Positions 22,368 to 35,497 are shown, numbered from the stretch's first letter. The stretch: 64,000 bases of DNA from Lepas anatifera (GCA_034440635.1 JAOTON010002073.1:186001-250000), one strand, 5' to 3'. The notes: generated by a model not told the origin, from the letters alone. Numbers and translations: made by a program.

Positions 22368-24606
22368 ATTAGATTAGAAGAAGAGTGTAAGCTAAGTGTC
22401 AACCAGAATTTGAAGGGACAGTTAATTGGAGAAGGATCCAAACTAAGAGGGAGCTCCAAGAGCAATCTTCTGACCAAGGAGCTACGAAAAGCTGCCAAAG
22501 AACTAAGAGAAGACCCACGCATCATTATAAGAAGGGCAGATAAGTCTCCTGTATTTGTAATAGTAGATAGAGAGGTGTATTCCAGGAAGCTAACTGATGT
22601 ACTGTCAGACGACACCAAGTTTAAGTCACTCTCGTGTGACCCTACCGCGAAACTAAAGGCGAAAGTAAATCAAATCATTAATAGTGCCAATGCGTTAGTT
22701 GGTGGTGTACATTTTTCAAAGATTGTGGGAGAATATTCACCTGGGTACATTTATGGGACGGTGAAAACACACAAACACAACAACCCATTACGACCTATCA
22801 TATCCCAAGTGTGCACATTAACTTACAAACTATCAAAACGACTTAATAGCTTATTCAAGCCATAACTTCCCTGTAAATACTCCATCGATTCCGTTGAAGA
22901 GTTTCTCGACCTTCTACGGATAAAACGATCACAAGGTATTATAGCGTCCATTGACGTTGAAAGTTTATTTACTAATGTACCCGTGCAAAAAACAATTGAT
23001 GTTATAATAGACGAGGTTTATAACAAGCGCAAAAATGACCTTCTACCACTCAATATTTCTGAGACAATACTTCGCAACCTTCTCAAAGCATGCACAACTG
23101 ACTCACCCTTCCGTGCTCCAAATGGCAAGCTCTACACCCAAATAGAGGAACTGGCAATGGGATCGCCATTGGGACCGTTATTCGCCAACTTCTATATGGC
23201 ATATGTAGAAAACATAGTATTGAGCGACAAGGACACGTCCCCCTCTACTTTTGCCCGCCACTGTTATGACATATTCATAGAGGTCAGAGACTTTGAACAT
23301 CTTAAGGTCTTGATTGAGAAATTCGAACGAAATTCGGTTCTCCATTTCACGCACAAGCTAAACAGAGATAACTTATTGCCCTTTCTGGACGTACTAGTAG
23401 AGTCAAACGACTCTAAGTTTGTAACAAGCGTGTACAGAAAACCTACTAACAATGACACAAAAATGAATGGAAATAGTGAATGCCCGGAGCGTTATAAAAC
23501 TAGTGTTCTGCGAGCATTCGTGAAAAGGGCAATAGGACACAGCTCATCCTATGAGAAGATGAGCGAGGAGTTTACTCGAGTGAAACAGCTACTTGTCAAT
23601 AATGGCTTCACAAATAACGCAGTAGACGCCGAGATCAACAGGCAACTCCAGCAAAGAGACCAAACATCCACAAACAGCAAAGTTACCCATAACGTCTTCT
23701 ACAAAAACTATATGAACACCTCACACAAAACTGACGAAAGAGTACTCAAAGATATCATAAGACGCAATACGCAGTGCAAAGACCAAGAAGTACTACATCT
23801 CAACATATACTACACGACACAACAAACTAAAAACCTCATCATGCGCAACAGTTCAGCCCCGACAGGGACGTTGAAACGCACCAATGTAGTGTACAAATTC
23901 ACTTGCCCCCATGAGGGTTGCCGACCTCATGCTGCCCACTACATTGGTGTGACAACAACGACCCTGTCCCGACGCTTAACCATGCACCTCCAACACGGCA
24001 CCATCAAACAACACATGACTGACAAACATAGCACATCACTGACACGTGACATGCTTGTCCACAACACTACTATCATCGCATCCACCGACGACACCCACAA
24101 ACTGGTGATCTTAGAATCACTTTACATTGATCAGCAGAAACCCACCCTCAACATCCAACTCAATCCACAACAATCACTAACACTGTGGGGAGGGAGCTAG
24201 ACAATCTGACAACAGGTACATACATGCAGTATGTTTCATGTTAACTATTGTCTTTTAACGGTGTGTTAATGTAATGGCTTATGTCTTAACAGCTATGAAG
24301 TGTTGATATTTTCTACATGTCGTAAATGTAGTGTACGGTAACTGAAGTGTCTGTGTTATCAAGCTCGTTTTATGCAATGGTATTTTTCAAAGATGAATGT
24401 TTGAACTGTGAGCTGAAAAAATATGTATTATTCTTGATAATCATTGCGGGACGCAATAGAAACTAGTTGAGATTTATGAACTTTGGTAACATTTTACATA
24501 AATTTTTACCCGATAACAGAAGAACTATACGAAAACTCGAAAAACTACTAAGAAAAACATCTAAATGTGAAACTTCCGTGTTGTTTAATCGCCAGTGTGT
24601 CAAGGA

Positions 24607-24607
<1 letters not shown>
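22368..24607 (+). mobile_element. Penelope-like retroelement, right copy
   Basis: The coding region runs 22,410-24,200 in one frame, interrupted by a nonsense codon at 22,863-22,865. It has the N-terminal region, reverse transcriptase motif A (SIDVESLFTNVPV, ~22,946-22,985), AMGSPLGPLFANFYMAYVE, and a catalytic box reading H-C-Y-D at 23,259-23,270 in place of YxDD. It ends with a GIY-YIG endonuclease preceded by a Cys-Cys-His-His cluster (CPHEGCRPHAAHYIGVTTTT). After 267 bp a second N-terminal segment (24,467-24,607) runs into (TA)n, a pseudo-LTR. With the first catalytic Asp replaced by Tyr the enzyme should be inactive. It stands head-to-head with the left copy, separated by a 142-bp loop that belongs to the left copy. 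Confidence 0.88.

Positions 24608-24677
<70 letters not shown>
24608..24677. repeat. (TA)n tract, right flank of the Penelope pair
   Basis: TA repeats interrupted once, followed by TATAAAGCACGTTTACTTTT. Copy D has TATAAAGCATGTTTACTTTT directly after its single (TA)n tract, which identifies the empty target. Confidence 0.95.
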
Positions 24678-24681
<4 letters not shown>

Positions 24682-26813
24682 CGTTTACTTTTTCAGGAGC
24701 GTTGGTGATGACTCTCGTCATACGTACGCCTTCTTTTAGATTCAGAACATACTGAACTGACTGTTCCTATTTGATTTCAGTGTTTGATGCTACTGGAAAA
24801 CTACCAGATGGAATACTGGCGGGCAACATCCATGCTCTGGGTGCTTGGGACGAGTGTGTGAACACAGAGGTGGCGCTAGACCACAAAGAACACCCAAACC
24901 TACCAGACTACGCCCTCAACTTCACCGGCCGCTACGTCTCTGCCATGTTCTCCCCCAACTTCCAGCCCCCTTCTGACATTGAAGACCCTTCCGCTGAAAA
25001 CGGTGACGACGGTCCACTGGGTGGATTTATAGTGTTACCAAAAGCTGGAGTGAGCACAGGTGTCTATGGTATTTGTGTGCCTTCTAGCTGCTCAACAGAG
25101 AACGCACGGGCTGGTATGCAGAAGTATCTTGGAAGCAACGTGACTGTCCTGGCATTGGAGAGCCACGTCAAAGACGAAGTTACGCATCTTACCTCCTCCG
25201 ACAAGCTGGTCATCTCTATGATGGCTATCGTGGGTATTCTGATGGCTGCCGGGACTTTGTTGGACCTGTACAACCGCGGTTGTCTGCAGCAGCTGAGGGA
25301 GGAGGCGTCTATCAAGAGCAACAGTGATATCATGCTGGTGGGCTCCGTAACACCTCGTACTGAGAGACAAGGCGGTTCCCCGACTGTAAGACACCAAATC
25401 AGACTGCCTTCACTAGAAGCATTTCTCTGTCTATACCAATACCATCAGGTTGCTTGACACATCTCATGGAAAAGACAATATCTCTTGCTTGCATGGAATC
25501 AGGTTTCTGACAATGACCTGGGTGGTGATGGGACACGCTGCGTCGTTCTCAATGTACTTCAATGGTAACACCGTCTTAGCATTCGACTTGGTGAAGACGT
25601 ATCTATTCGCAGCTATTGATAATGCAACCGTCAGCGTGGACACGTTCTTTCTGCTCTCAGGGGCGTTGGTCGCGTACGGATTTTTAAAACCTACGAGAGG
25701 ACAAAGCAGCTGAACATCGGTATGATGTACCTCCATCGCTACATTAGACTTTCTGTACCCTACATGTTTGCAATAGCCATCACTGCGACCTGGCTCTCCC
25801 ACATTGGAAACGGCCCTTTGTGGACAATCGTGAGCCAGGGTCAGTCGCAATCTTGCCAGAAGTACTGGTGGCGTAACCTTCTCTATGTTCAGAACCTTGT
25901 CGATGAAACGAACGGAGTGTGTCTTGGACATTCCTGGTATCTAGCCAATGACATGCAGATGTTTATATTTGCCCCATTGGTCCTCTTGCCTTTCGTATGG
26001 CGTCCACTGATCGGTGCAGCCTGGTTAGTGACTGTCACATTGGCTTTCCTGGCACTGCGTCTGGCAATCTGGAGTGCCAAGGATCTACCACCATCACTGG
26101 CTGTCTTCAAACCAAAGGATCAGGAGGCGATGATGAAGCAGTACGTCTACCCTTGGATGCGCTGCACTGTCTGGTTGACTGGCATTGGCCTGGGCTACCT
26201 GTTGCATCGACTTCGCGGCAAGACCATTTCTCTTAAGCCATGGCTGGTATGGCCTGCCTGGCTAGCCGCTGCTGCCACTGCCATTCTCATCGTCTACGGC
26301 ATGACTGGCTACCAAATGCCCTGGCAGGTACCAAGTAAGGCTGTGTCGGTCACCTACGGGGGACTGAATCGCTTCGCTTGGGGCCTGGCTATCTCCTGGG
26401 TCATCTTTGCGTGTCACACCGGCTACGGAGGATGGGTCAACACGTTTCTCTCCTACGGAGGCTTCATTCCACTCAGCAGGCTCACCTATGTCGGGTATTT
26501 AATACATATTAATGCCATGATGTTCTATGTTTATTCTTCGAAGGGTATAATTTACTATGATAACCTGAGGCTGGTTTATTTTATCCTTTCTCAAATGATA
26601 GTTACATTTGCCGTTTCATTCGTGTTTTCCATATCTTTTGAGGTCCCGTTTGCAGCGCTAGAAAAGCTTTGGCTCTTCCCGGCCCGCTCGTCCGAAGCAG
26701 TGCGAGATATCAAAGACACCAGGATTGATGGAGCTAGTAGTCAGGGAACAGATTCAAACATACCTACCAGGATGGGACAATACACAAAGCTCCACAAAGA
26801 TCCAGCTTTTTAG

Positions 26814-27299
26814 ATTTTGTTCTTGAAAGTTTTTACCGTTTATCATTTTTGGGGCTTTGCAACACATAAACAGACCATGCCCACGATACGTTACCAGACA
26901 TGCACATATCAGTCGTTATGTCACGGAAAGTGAATTAAAAAAGCAATCGGAAGAAGCTCGGTTACTCTTTTATAGAGGAAAATGTTAAAGTTACAATCTG
27001 CACGACTATTTGTGTCACTTGCTTCATCTTACGGCAGATTAAAGAACGGAAACCATAACCACTGCACCGACCTAGTGCTATTTTGTTCAGCAATTTACCT
27101 GCGTAGTAGTTTTAACGGGGATAGCGGTATCTGGGTCGAGGGGGACCTATTGTCTGCCGGCGTATCCATATTAACGTGCCAACCGTACATGCTTCAAATC
27201 AATTTCGGTCCAATATTACGACCACAGCGAAGGTCACCTACTTTCTACGCCTGCTGGAAGCTTTGGGGGCAACGTTAGGACACGGTCATGAAAGGCTTT
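26814..27299. other. 3' flank of copy C
   Basis: The first ~75 bases match the 3' flank of copy D (CAACACATAAACAGACCATG) and probably include 3' untranslated region. The match ends near 26,890. No canonical AATAAA was found. A 98-codon open frame at 26,982 has no recognisable features and is not claimed as a gene. Confidence 0.45.
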
Positions 27300-28130
<831 letters not shown>

Positions 28131-29922
28131 GAATAGTCTAAACGATGGAAAATGTTTGTTGTGATATGAATAGACAGAATGAAAATGTGTCAGTGCTGTC
28201 CAGCATGTTACGTCTATTGGACTATGGCTGCACTCCATCACCCCACTTATCCACGCCGCACAACGCAGCTGAGAAGGCAGAATGTGAACAAGTCGTTGTT
28301 AGTAAAATAAAAATCGCAGTAGAAACAATGCTCTGTTTCTCCCGATATCTATTTTTAAGCCGGATGAATAATAATTGTTGGGGGTTAATGAAAATGCGTC
28401 CTTGTGCTTAGCGCCAGGTCAGCTCCTCTCTGGAGTGCACAGTCAGCGTGTTCGAGCAGCTCATGGTCGCCGCCTCTGAGAGAGAGGGTCACGCGTCTGG
28501 TGCCGAGTGCAGCGGAGTGGATCAGCTTCTCCAGCCTGCGCACAGGTGACAAGTTCAGAGGTATGGGAGGCGATACCTGTGTCCGACGCTACCATATGCG
28601 ACCAGGGTCGTACGCAGCTGCATGCTGGAGGGGGCTTGTTAGCCGCACGACGTCGAGCCAACTGTTGGGAGAGGTTTCACGCTGAGTCAGCTCACGGTAT
28701 TATTTGGATTCCTACATCGATCAATAAAGAAATCTAGCCCACTGGTATCGGATATGCATAGATGAATTGACTGCATCCACGGGTCAGTTAACTCCATCAT
28801 AAATTTGACCATCAGATACTTTAATTTCGAAGGAGCTTAGCTGGCCGGGGTGGCAGATCACCCAACAAAGAACATTTTTTTTCAAAGAACTCTATTATAC
28901 GTGCCAAGAGTGCTAAGAAAATTGATGCAAACCAAAATCGGCCGTTCTTTGGGGTCAACACTGGGCAATTTCTTCTGACGGAGGGCACCCTTTCTCATGG
29001 AGAAGTTCTGGCTGCACTCCTGGCCCGGTTTCTGTGGGTGCCCTTAAGGAATTTTAGGAGACACATCCCGTTAACCTTAATCCTAGCAGGACCAGATATT
29101 TAAGTTTCCACGAGACTTATTTCGTATTTTGTCTGAGAGACACTACGGTCTGGGGACCGGTGGCAAAATATCGAACAAGACCTTCCTCGGATAAGAAAGA
29201 TGCAATCAAATAGTGGAACGAGGGCATGGGACCCAGCGTACAGAGGCGACGGATAATGAACGAAAATACCCATTATTTGGGGAGAGGTGTAGGAGATGTA
29301 GGGCGACTCTCCTTACACCGCCTTGTAAAGAGACCTTAAGTATCTCCGCAGAACAGTTCCAGTATCTCACAGACATTTTCTTGTCAAAGATAAGCGTTGT
29401 CTACAGGAGTGTTGCCGTTGTGGTCGTAAGCGTTGTCACCCCAAGATCGCTGACACGATTCAAGAGTGATAGTGGGAAAGGAGGCGGTCGATGCGTTTTT
29501 TCTTATTGTAAGCATCTTTGACAGAAAACTCTACATTCCAGGGCCTAAATTTCCTTGTTTTTTTATTCCTTGATACCTTTTGGTCCTGATCCTTATATAA
29601 GTCACGTTTTATTCCTGCAAGTTGGCCGAAATCAGGTAATGTTTTAATGATACGAAATGACCGAATCACTCCTGGCGCCCACAGTAACGATTAGACTTGC
29701 CCACTCTCCACCCGTCAACTTAAAAATAGTTTCTGCGCCCATGACCGTATCAGACAAGTCATCTGCTGATGTATCAAACCTTTCTGCAATATCAGCTAAG
29801 CCTAGCATTAAGAGTAGCGGCGACACGTCAGCGCTATTATCAGGAAGGCACCTATCGAAAAGTGCGCTAGTTGTATCGGAGCTCCCGTGACGGGAAGACG
29901 CTCTCGCATCCCGCTCGGAGCC
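28131..29922 (+). promoter_or_regulatory. Upstream region of NRF copy D (duplicated unit)
   Basis: This region is collinear with 16,430-18,389 upstream of copy C, with small indels. The block at 29,687-29,880, just before the leader, is conserved between C and D (GCGCCCATGACCGTATCAGA, TTTCTGCAATATCAGC) but differs upstream of B. The final 50 bases match all three copies. It presumably contains the promoter of the one intact gene of the array. No TATA box stands out in the last 100 bases. Confidence 0.5.
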
Positions 29923-31511
29923 ATGGCGCCAGCTGTGGCCCCTCTCACTTTGCTCCTTTGTGCTGCACCTCTGCTGGCTCTCTCCCAACTACCTCCTGAC
30001 CTGGCTGAGGTCAGAGGTCACCAGTGGCCTGGCGGATACATGCCAAGAGTGGGACTAAGGTCGCTAACTGCAAGCAATCTGGACGAGCTCTTGAACGTGC
30101 TGGCTCGCTCGATGGAGGCTCGGCGACTACCGTCTGGGAGGACGGTCCTACTCTCTCGTCTTGCAGCTCCAACACTGGAGGTGGAAGATAACCCTATTTG
30201 TAACAGTCACACCGAGATCTTCTGGCAGGCCGTCGGCAAGGAGTTGTGGGCTGACAGATGTGAGTATCACCCTCGAAATCGTTTTCAAGATAGTCCGACC
30301 ATGACAGCACTAACTATAATAGTCTTGTAACTGAGGTTTGAAAATAAAAGGCTTAAAATGTCTTGCCTTAAAAGTCTTGTCTTAGAAGTCTTAGATGTCT
30401 TGTCTTAGACCTTAGATGTCTTGTCTTAGAAGTCTTAGATGTCTTGTCTTAAAAGTCTTAAACGCATAAAAATGTATCTCTATGCATTTTTATGAAATCA
30501 ATAGAAGAAGGTATACATTTAACCTAGCATGTCTTTCAGTGCCACTGCTACTCGTGATGCTCCTACATCTATTACTTTGATGCATATGTGTCGTCAGCAT
30601 GAGAGGTAAAGGTGCAAAGGGGCATTAGCCTTCAGTTCCGTGAGGGCCCAATAAGTTACACGGTGCCCAGTCAGGTCAGCTAGAGTGGGCCCTAGAACGT
30701 TGTGAGGGCAGATCATTCCCTTGGAGAGGTTGCACGCTGGCAAAAGACATCCAGCTAGGTACTGGATCCTGCTGACACAAAGCCCCGGCTAGCTTTCGCA
30801 CAAACCCATCGCGCTCAAATTGTTTTAGGCTCTTATATTGGGGTTAACTGGCGCATATGTCATGTGGCTCCAGCCGACTTTACAGCCTTTTCCCGGTACC
30901 CGAGCAAAGTCCATGATAGTGAAAAAGAAATTCAGTTTTGACGTTTAAAGTACAAGGCTGCGAGACCACAGGGGTAGATCCAGCCCACCTGAGCTTTCAT
31001 CTTGTATCTCCATGCATCATCAACTGGTCATATAAAAATCAAGTATAGGTAGATAATAGATATAAAACACACCCTCGCCTTTACACCAAAAGTATACCAC
31101 ACCAGCACACATGACACCAGAGATGCTGCTACATCTTTTTCTAATCTAATGTATGTATGTATGAAATATATAAGAAGCAAAAGTTATGTTACCCTCTATA
31201 TGTAGGTGTAATGATGTAAGCTTATGTACGATACCAGAGTAAATATTTTCAACCCCTTTCTATGGGATAGGCTTCCTCAACGTTGTCTTCTAGCTCTGGT
31301 CTCTAAAAAGAACATGGCCCAAGGATTTTTTTGCAGTTTTAGGCACAACTTTGATTCTGAAAAATTAGCATATCAGGACAAATGCGTTTGGCTCGATTTC
31401 TCGGTTCATGAATCATCATCATCATCATTAAGGTTTCAGGGCGCGTCGACAGCGATGATCACTCTGGTTCCAGGATAAGATAGCCCTATATTTGCACTCA
31501 GATCATATGAC

Positions 31512-31570
<59 letters not shown>

Positions 31571-33683
31571 GTTTACTTTTTCAGGAGCGTTGGTGATGAC
31601 TCTCGTCATACGTACGCGTTCTTTTAGATTCAGAACATACTGAACTGACTGTTCCTATTTGATTTCAGTGTTTGATGCTACTGGAAAACTACCAGATGGA
31701 ATACTGGCGGGCAACATCCATGCTCTGGGTGCTTGGGACGAGTGTGTGAACACAGAGGTGGCGCTAGACCACAAAGAACACCCAAACCTACCAGACTACG
31801 CCCTCAACTTCACCGGCCGCTACGTCTCTGCCATGTTCTCCCCCAACTTCCAGCCCCCTTCTGACATTGAAGACCCTTCCGCTGAAAACGGTGACGACGG
31901 TCCACTGGGTGGATTTATAGTGTTACCAAAAGCTGGAGTGAGCACAGGTGTCTATGGTATTTGTGTGCCTTCTAGCTGTTCAACAGAGAATGCACGGGCT
32001 GGTATGCAAAAGTATTTTGGAAGCAACGTGACTGTCCTGGCATTGGAAAGCCACGTCAAAGACGAAGTTACGCATCTTACCTCATCAGACAAGCTGGTCA
32101 TCTCTATGATGGCTATCGTGGGTATTTTAATGGCTGCCGGGACTTTGTTGGACCTGTACAACCGCGGTTGTCTGCAGCAGCTGAGGGAGGAGGCGTCTAT
32201 CAAGAGCAACAGCGATATCATGCTGGTGGGCTCCGTAACACCTCGTACTGAGGACCAAGGCGGTTCCCCGACTGTAAGGCACCAAATCAGACTGCCTTCA
32301 CTAGAAGCATTCTCTGTCTATACCAATACCATCAGGTTGCTTGACACATCTCATGGAAAAGACAATATCTCTTGTTTGCATGGAATCAGGTTTCTGACAA
32401 TGACCTGGGTGGTGATGGATCACGTTGCTTCGTTCTCAGTGTACTTCAATGGCAACAACATCTTGGCATTCGACTTGGTGAAGACGTATCTATTTGCAGC
32501 TATCGATAATGCTTCCGTCAGCGTGGACACGTTCTTTCTGCTCTCAGGGGCATTGGTCGCGTACGGGTTTTTTAAAACCTACGAGAGGACAAGGCGGCTG
32601 AACATCGGTATGATGTACCTCCATCGTTACATTAGACTTTCTATCCCCTACATGTTTGCAATAGCCATTACTGCGACCTGGCTCTCCCACATTGGAAACG
32701 GCCCTTTGTGGACAACCATGAGCCAGGGTCAGTCGCAATCTTGCCAGAAGTACTGGTGGCGTAACCTTCTCTATGTTCAGAACCTTGTCGATGACACGAA
32801 CGGAGTGTGCCTCGGACAGTCCTGGTATCTAGCCAATGACATGCAGATGTTTATATTCGCCCCATTGGTCCTCTTGCCTTTCGTATGGCGTCCAATAGTA
32901 GGTGCAGCCTGGTTAGTGACTCTCACAGTGGCTTTCCTGGCTCTGCGTCTGGCAATCTGGAGTGCCAAGGATCTACCACCATCACCGGCCGTCTTCAGAC
33001 CAAAGGATCAGGAGGCGATAATGAAACAGTACGTCTACCCTTGGATGCGCTGCACTGTCTGGTTGACTGGCATCGGCCTCGGCTACCTGTTGCATCGACT
33101 TCGCGGCAAGACCATTTCTCTTAAGCCATGGCTGGTATGGCCTGCCTGGCTAGCCGCTGCTGCCACTGCCATTCTCGTCGTCTACGGCATGACTGGCTAC
33201 CAAATGCCCTGGCAGGTACCAAGTAAGGCTGTGTCGGTCACCTACGGGGGACTGAATCGCTTCGCTTGGGGCCTGGCTATCTCCTGGGTCATCTTTGCGT
33301 GTCACACCGGCTACGGAGGATGGGTCAACACGTTTCTCTCCTACGGAGGCTTCATTCCACTCAGCAGGCTCACCTACGTCGGGTATTTAATACATATTAA
33401 TGCCATAATGTTCTATGTTTATTCTTCGAAGGGTATAATTTACTATGATAACCTGAGGCTGGTTTATTTTATCCTTTCTCAAATGATAGTTACATTTGCC
33501 GTTTCATTCGTGTTTTCCATATCTTTTGAGGTCCCGTTTGCAGCGCTAGAAAAGCTTTGGCTCTTCCCGGCCCGCTCGTCCGAAGCAGTGCGAGATGTCA
33601 AAGACAGTAGGATTGATGGAGCTAGTAGTCAGGGAACAGATTCAAACATACCTACCAGGATGGGACAATACACAAAGCTCTAA
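29923..33683 (+). CDS. nrf-6-like: NRF-6-like acyltransferase, copy D (intact)
   Basis: Exon 1 is 29,923-30,259 and exon 2 is 31,669-33,683, joined in phase 1 (AGA T|GTGAGT ... TTTCAG|TG TTT), giving 783 residues, a usual length for this family. Residues 1-21 are a signal peptide. The NRF domain (about 85-240) contains FDATGKLPDGILAGN at 114-128 and the disulfide-type ICVPSSCS at 210-217. A membrane helix spans 255-276. The acyltransferase-3 domain runs from about 345 to 735 with GIRFLTMTWVVMDHV (His364), FFLLSGALVAYGFF, LHRYIRLSIPYM, CLGQSWYLANDMQMF and SRLTYVGYLIHI. The product is inferred to be a multi-pass membrane O-acyltransferase with an extracytoplasmic NRF domain. C. elegans NRF-6 of this family affects drug response and lipid or yolk transport. 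Substrate unknown. Asp363 replaces the Gly seen before the His in copies B and C. The intron is only 1.4 kb, with no large insertions. Confidence 0.93.
30355..30462. repeat. Tandem repeat in intron D
   Basis: There are three to four imperfect copies of a ~22-base unit (GTCTTAGATGTCTTGTCTTA). Intron C has only a non-repeated counterpart (AGTCTGAAAGTCTTGAAAGG), so the expansion is specific to D. Confidence 0.8.
31515..31564. repeat. (TA)n tract: empty site of the Penelope pair
   Basis: This is an uninterrupted TA repeat between GATCATATGACAGG and AAGCATGTTTACTTTT. The two flanks match those of the Penelope pair in intron C exactly or nearly so. Confidence 0.95.
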
Positions 33684-34056
33684 GATCCAGCTTTTTAGAT
33701 TTTTTCTTGAAAGTTTTTACCGTTTATCATTTTTGGGGCTTTGCAACACATAAACAGACCATGCCCACGATACGAGATGCCACCAATTAAGACCTCTTTG
33801 AGCAAGAATGAGTGCAGACATGTGTCGAATACCCAACGTGAGGGCTGTCAGGTATAATGCGTTACCACTCGAACTGTGTAGCACAGATTCTGAGCTGCCT
33901 TCGAGTGTGCCCTGAGATGCTACTTGTAGGCTCGCAGTTGATGTCCCGTTTTAATACGACTTTTATGCTGGTGTCTTAGCCTTTTTATTATACGTGTTAA
34001 AAATCCTTTAAATTGACGTGCATACATGAAAACCTCGTCTTGTTGAGGATGATGTG

Positions 34057-34062
34057 AATAAA
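34057..34062 (+). terminator. Candidate polyadenylation signal of copy D
   Basis: AATAAA lies 374 bases after the stop codon of copy D, within TGTGAATAAAATG. It is the first canonical hexamer after the gene. The 3' end itself cannot be placed. Confidence 0.4.
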
Positions 34063-34084
34063 ATGAAATGGACTGAACTGACTG

Positions 34085-34202
34085 CTGCGGTGGTTTCGCC
34101 AGCTTTCACCCTGTTGGGAGGGTGTTATAGGGATAGGGAATTATTATACAGAATACCCACACGGGGATTTGAACATGGGTCAGCGGCGAGGGAAGGATAT
34201 GG
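34085..34202 (-). repeat. tRNA-derived SINE, degraded copy
   Basis: On the minus strand a B-box-like GTTCAAATCCCC (34,163-34,174) is followed by CCAACAGGGTGAAAGCTGGCG. This corresponds to CCAACAGGGAAAGAGTTGGCG in the SINE at 61,938. The 5' head is replaced or interrupted by the TTAA element starting at 34,203. Confidence 0.5.
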
Positions 34203-35134
34203 TTAACACGCGCACTGGAGGGGGCTTTGGAGGCCCCCACCTGTTTTTCCGAGGTGGCTAGAGAACCGTTCATAGCCGAATAACGATATTTTACCACATT
34301 CAACAGAATTTAATATCACGTTGATTGATTACAGAATTTTGAAAATCGGTCGACCATTTTTTTACTTATAGACTTTCAATGCCAGACCTGCATTTTGAGA
34401 TCGCCGTATTTGCCGGATCGGACCAGTTCACTTGCATTGGAGATAGAGTGGTGATGACATACCGCCATATTACCGGAATGATATCAAGGTTTTCTTACAT
34501 AAAGGTCAAGGTCAAAAGTCACAGGTCAAGGTCATATCAGCACTTTCAAAGTCAATGACTTCAGTGCTTCTGGTTATATGGCGTTACCCGGTCTGACGTA
34601 TATTATGCTATGATATCATAGCTAAGGTACCTTAATGCAACGATCAAGGTCAAATTTCAAGGTCCAAAGTCATTTGGAAAGGTCAATCCTCATTTCCTGC
34701 CAAACAGTTGCTAATGTGCTGGTCATATTGTACATTATAAGGAGTATACCATATTGTAACCTGATAGGTCAATGACCTTGAAGGACCTTGACCCCCAAAC
34801 TATAGAGAATTAGAGAATGTTCTTTGCAACCTTCTATTTATGACTCTGGTGGTCTGCCTTTAGATTATTTCCGCACTTTTTGCCGCAAAATCACGGCATT
34901 TTCCACTCGTTCCCCAGCATGGCCAATATTTGACTTTTATTACCTCGTTTGACCTTGAAGATGTTGGCCTAGGTCAATGCAAATTGGTCATGATGTATGT
35001 TCATCATAGCCCCCACCCACCCATGAAACTGTGTTTTTCTACGTCTCTTAGTTCCTGAGATCTTAGGGGGGGCTACCAGGCCACCCCTGTCCAGTGCGCG
35101 TTAGTGCCAAATCCCTCTCTAGTGCGGGTGTTAT
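34203..35134. mobile_element. TTAA-type miniature DNA transposon
   Basis: The left end reads TTAACACGCGCACTGGAGG and the right end, inverted, reads TAACACCCGCACTAGAGAGG with a second CACTAACGCGCACTGGA inside. A related left end at 63,869 carries both words in the same order. Subterminal GC-rich blocks occur (GGGGGCTTTGGAGGCCCCC; inverted CCTGGTAGCCCCCC). The 0.9-kb body has no coding potential but is packed with AGGTCA words, twice as TCAAGGTCA near 34,508-34,540. It is probably a non-autonomous element moved by a piggyBac- or Kolobok-type transposase, inferred only from the TTAA target. Confidence 0.65.
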
Positions 35135-35497
35135 GGGATATGTGTTTATATTTTAAAAGCATTTCCAGATACATCCATACAACCATGAGATGTGATTCTG
35201 ACAGAGCATACGAGGACAGGTAATCAGCTATAAAATACAAATATAAGTAAATTTTCGTGTCTTGCTAGGAAATTCAGATACCTTCGGCGTACGAATTCAC
35301 ATTATCAACACACTAATGGCGGTAATTGAGTTATTTATTAAGCAATTGCATGAGTAATGTTAAGTAGAACAAAGCCTTGCACGGTCATTTGATTACTTAG
35401 ATTCACAAGCCTGGAGCATAGGTGTTACGGCAACACCCACGGATAGTTCCAATCAGGCACGCTGATATGGATTAAGAGAAGTACAATAGCATAAACG

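Larger units (their letters stand above)
18390..26813 (+). pseudogene. nrf-6-like: NRF-6-like acyltransferase, copy C (frameshifted)
   Basis: Exon 1 is 18,390-18,726 and exon 2 is 24,781-26,813, with the same phase-1 junction as copies B and D. It is the closest relative of copy D, sharing the C-terminal segment INAMMFYVYSSKG. All domain marks are present: signal peptide, FDATGKLPDGILAGN, ICVPSSCS, membrane anchor, WVVMGHAASF, FFLLSGALVAYG, SWYLANDMQMF. Exon 2 has two indels relative to D that put ~88 codons out of frame: one extra T in the T run at 25,422-25,424, and one missing T in the T run at 25,681-25,685. After the second the original frame is restored to the stop at 26,813. Both lie in homopolymers, so base-calling error is plausible and the gene may be functional. 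The tail is 7 residues longer than in D (ends LHKDPAF). The 6.05-kb intron contains an inverted pair of Penelope-like elements. Confidence 0.85.

Noticed and set aside
26982..27278. 98-codon open frame downstream of copy C
   Set aside because: No motif, no counterpart in the other spacers, and the flank of copy D diverges here.
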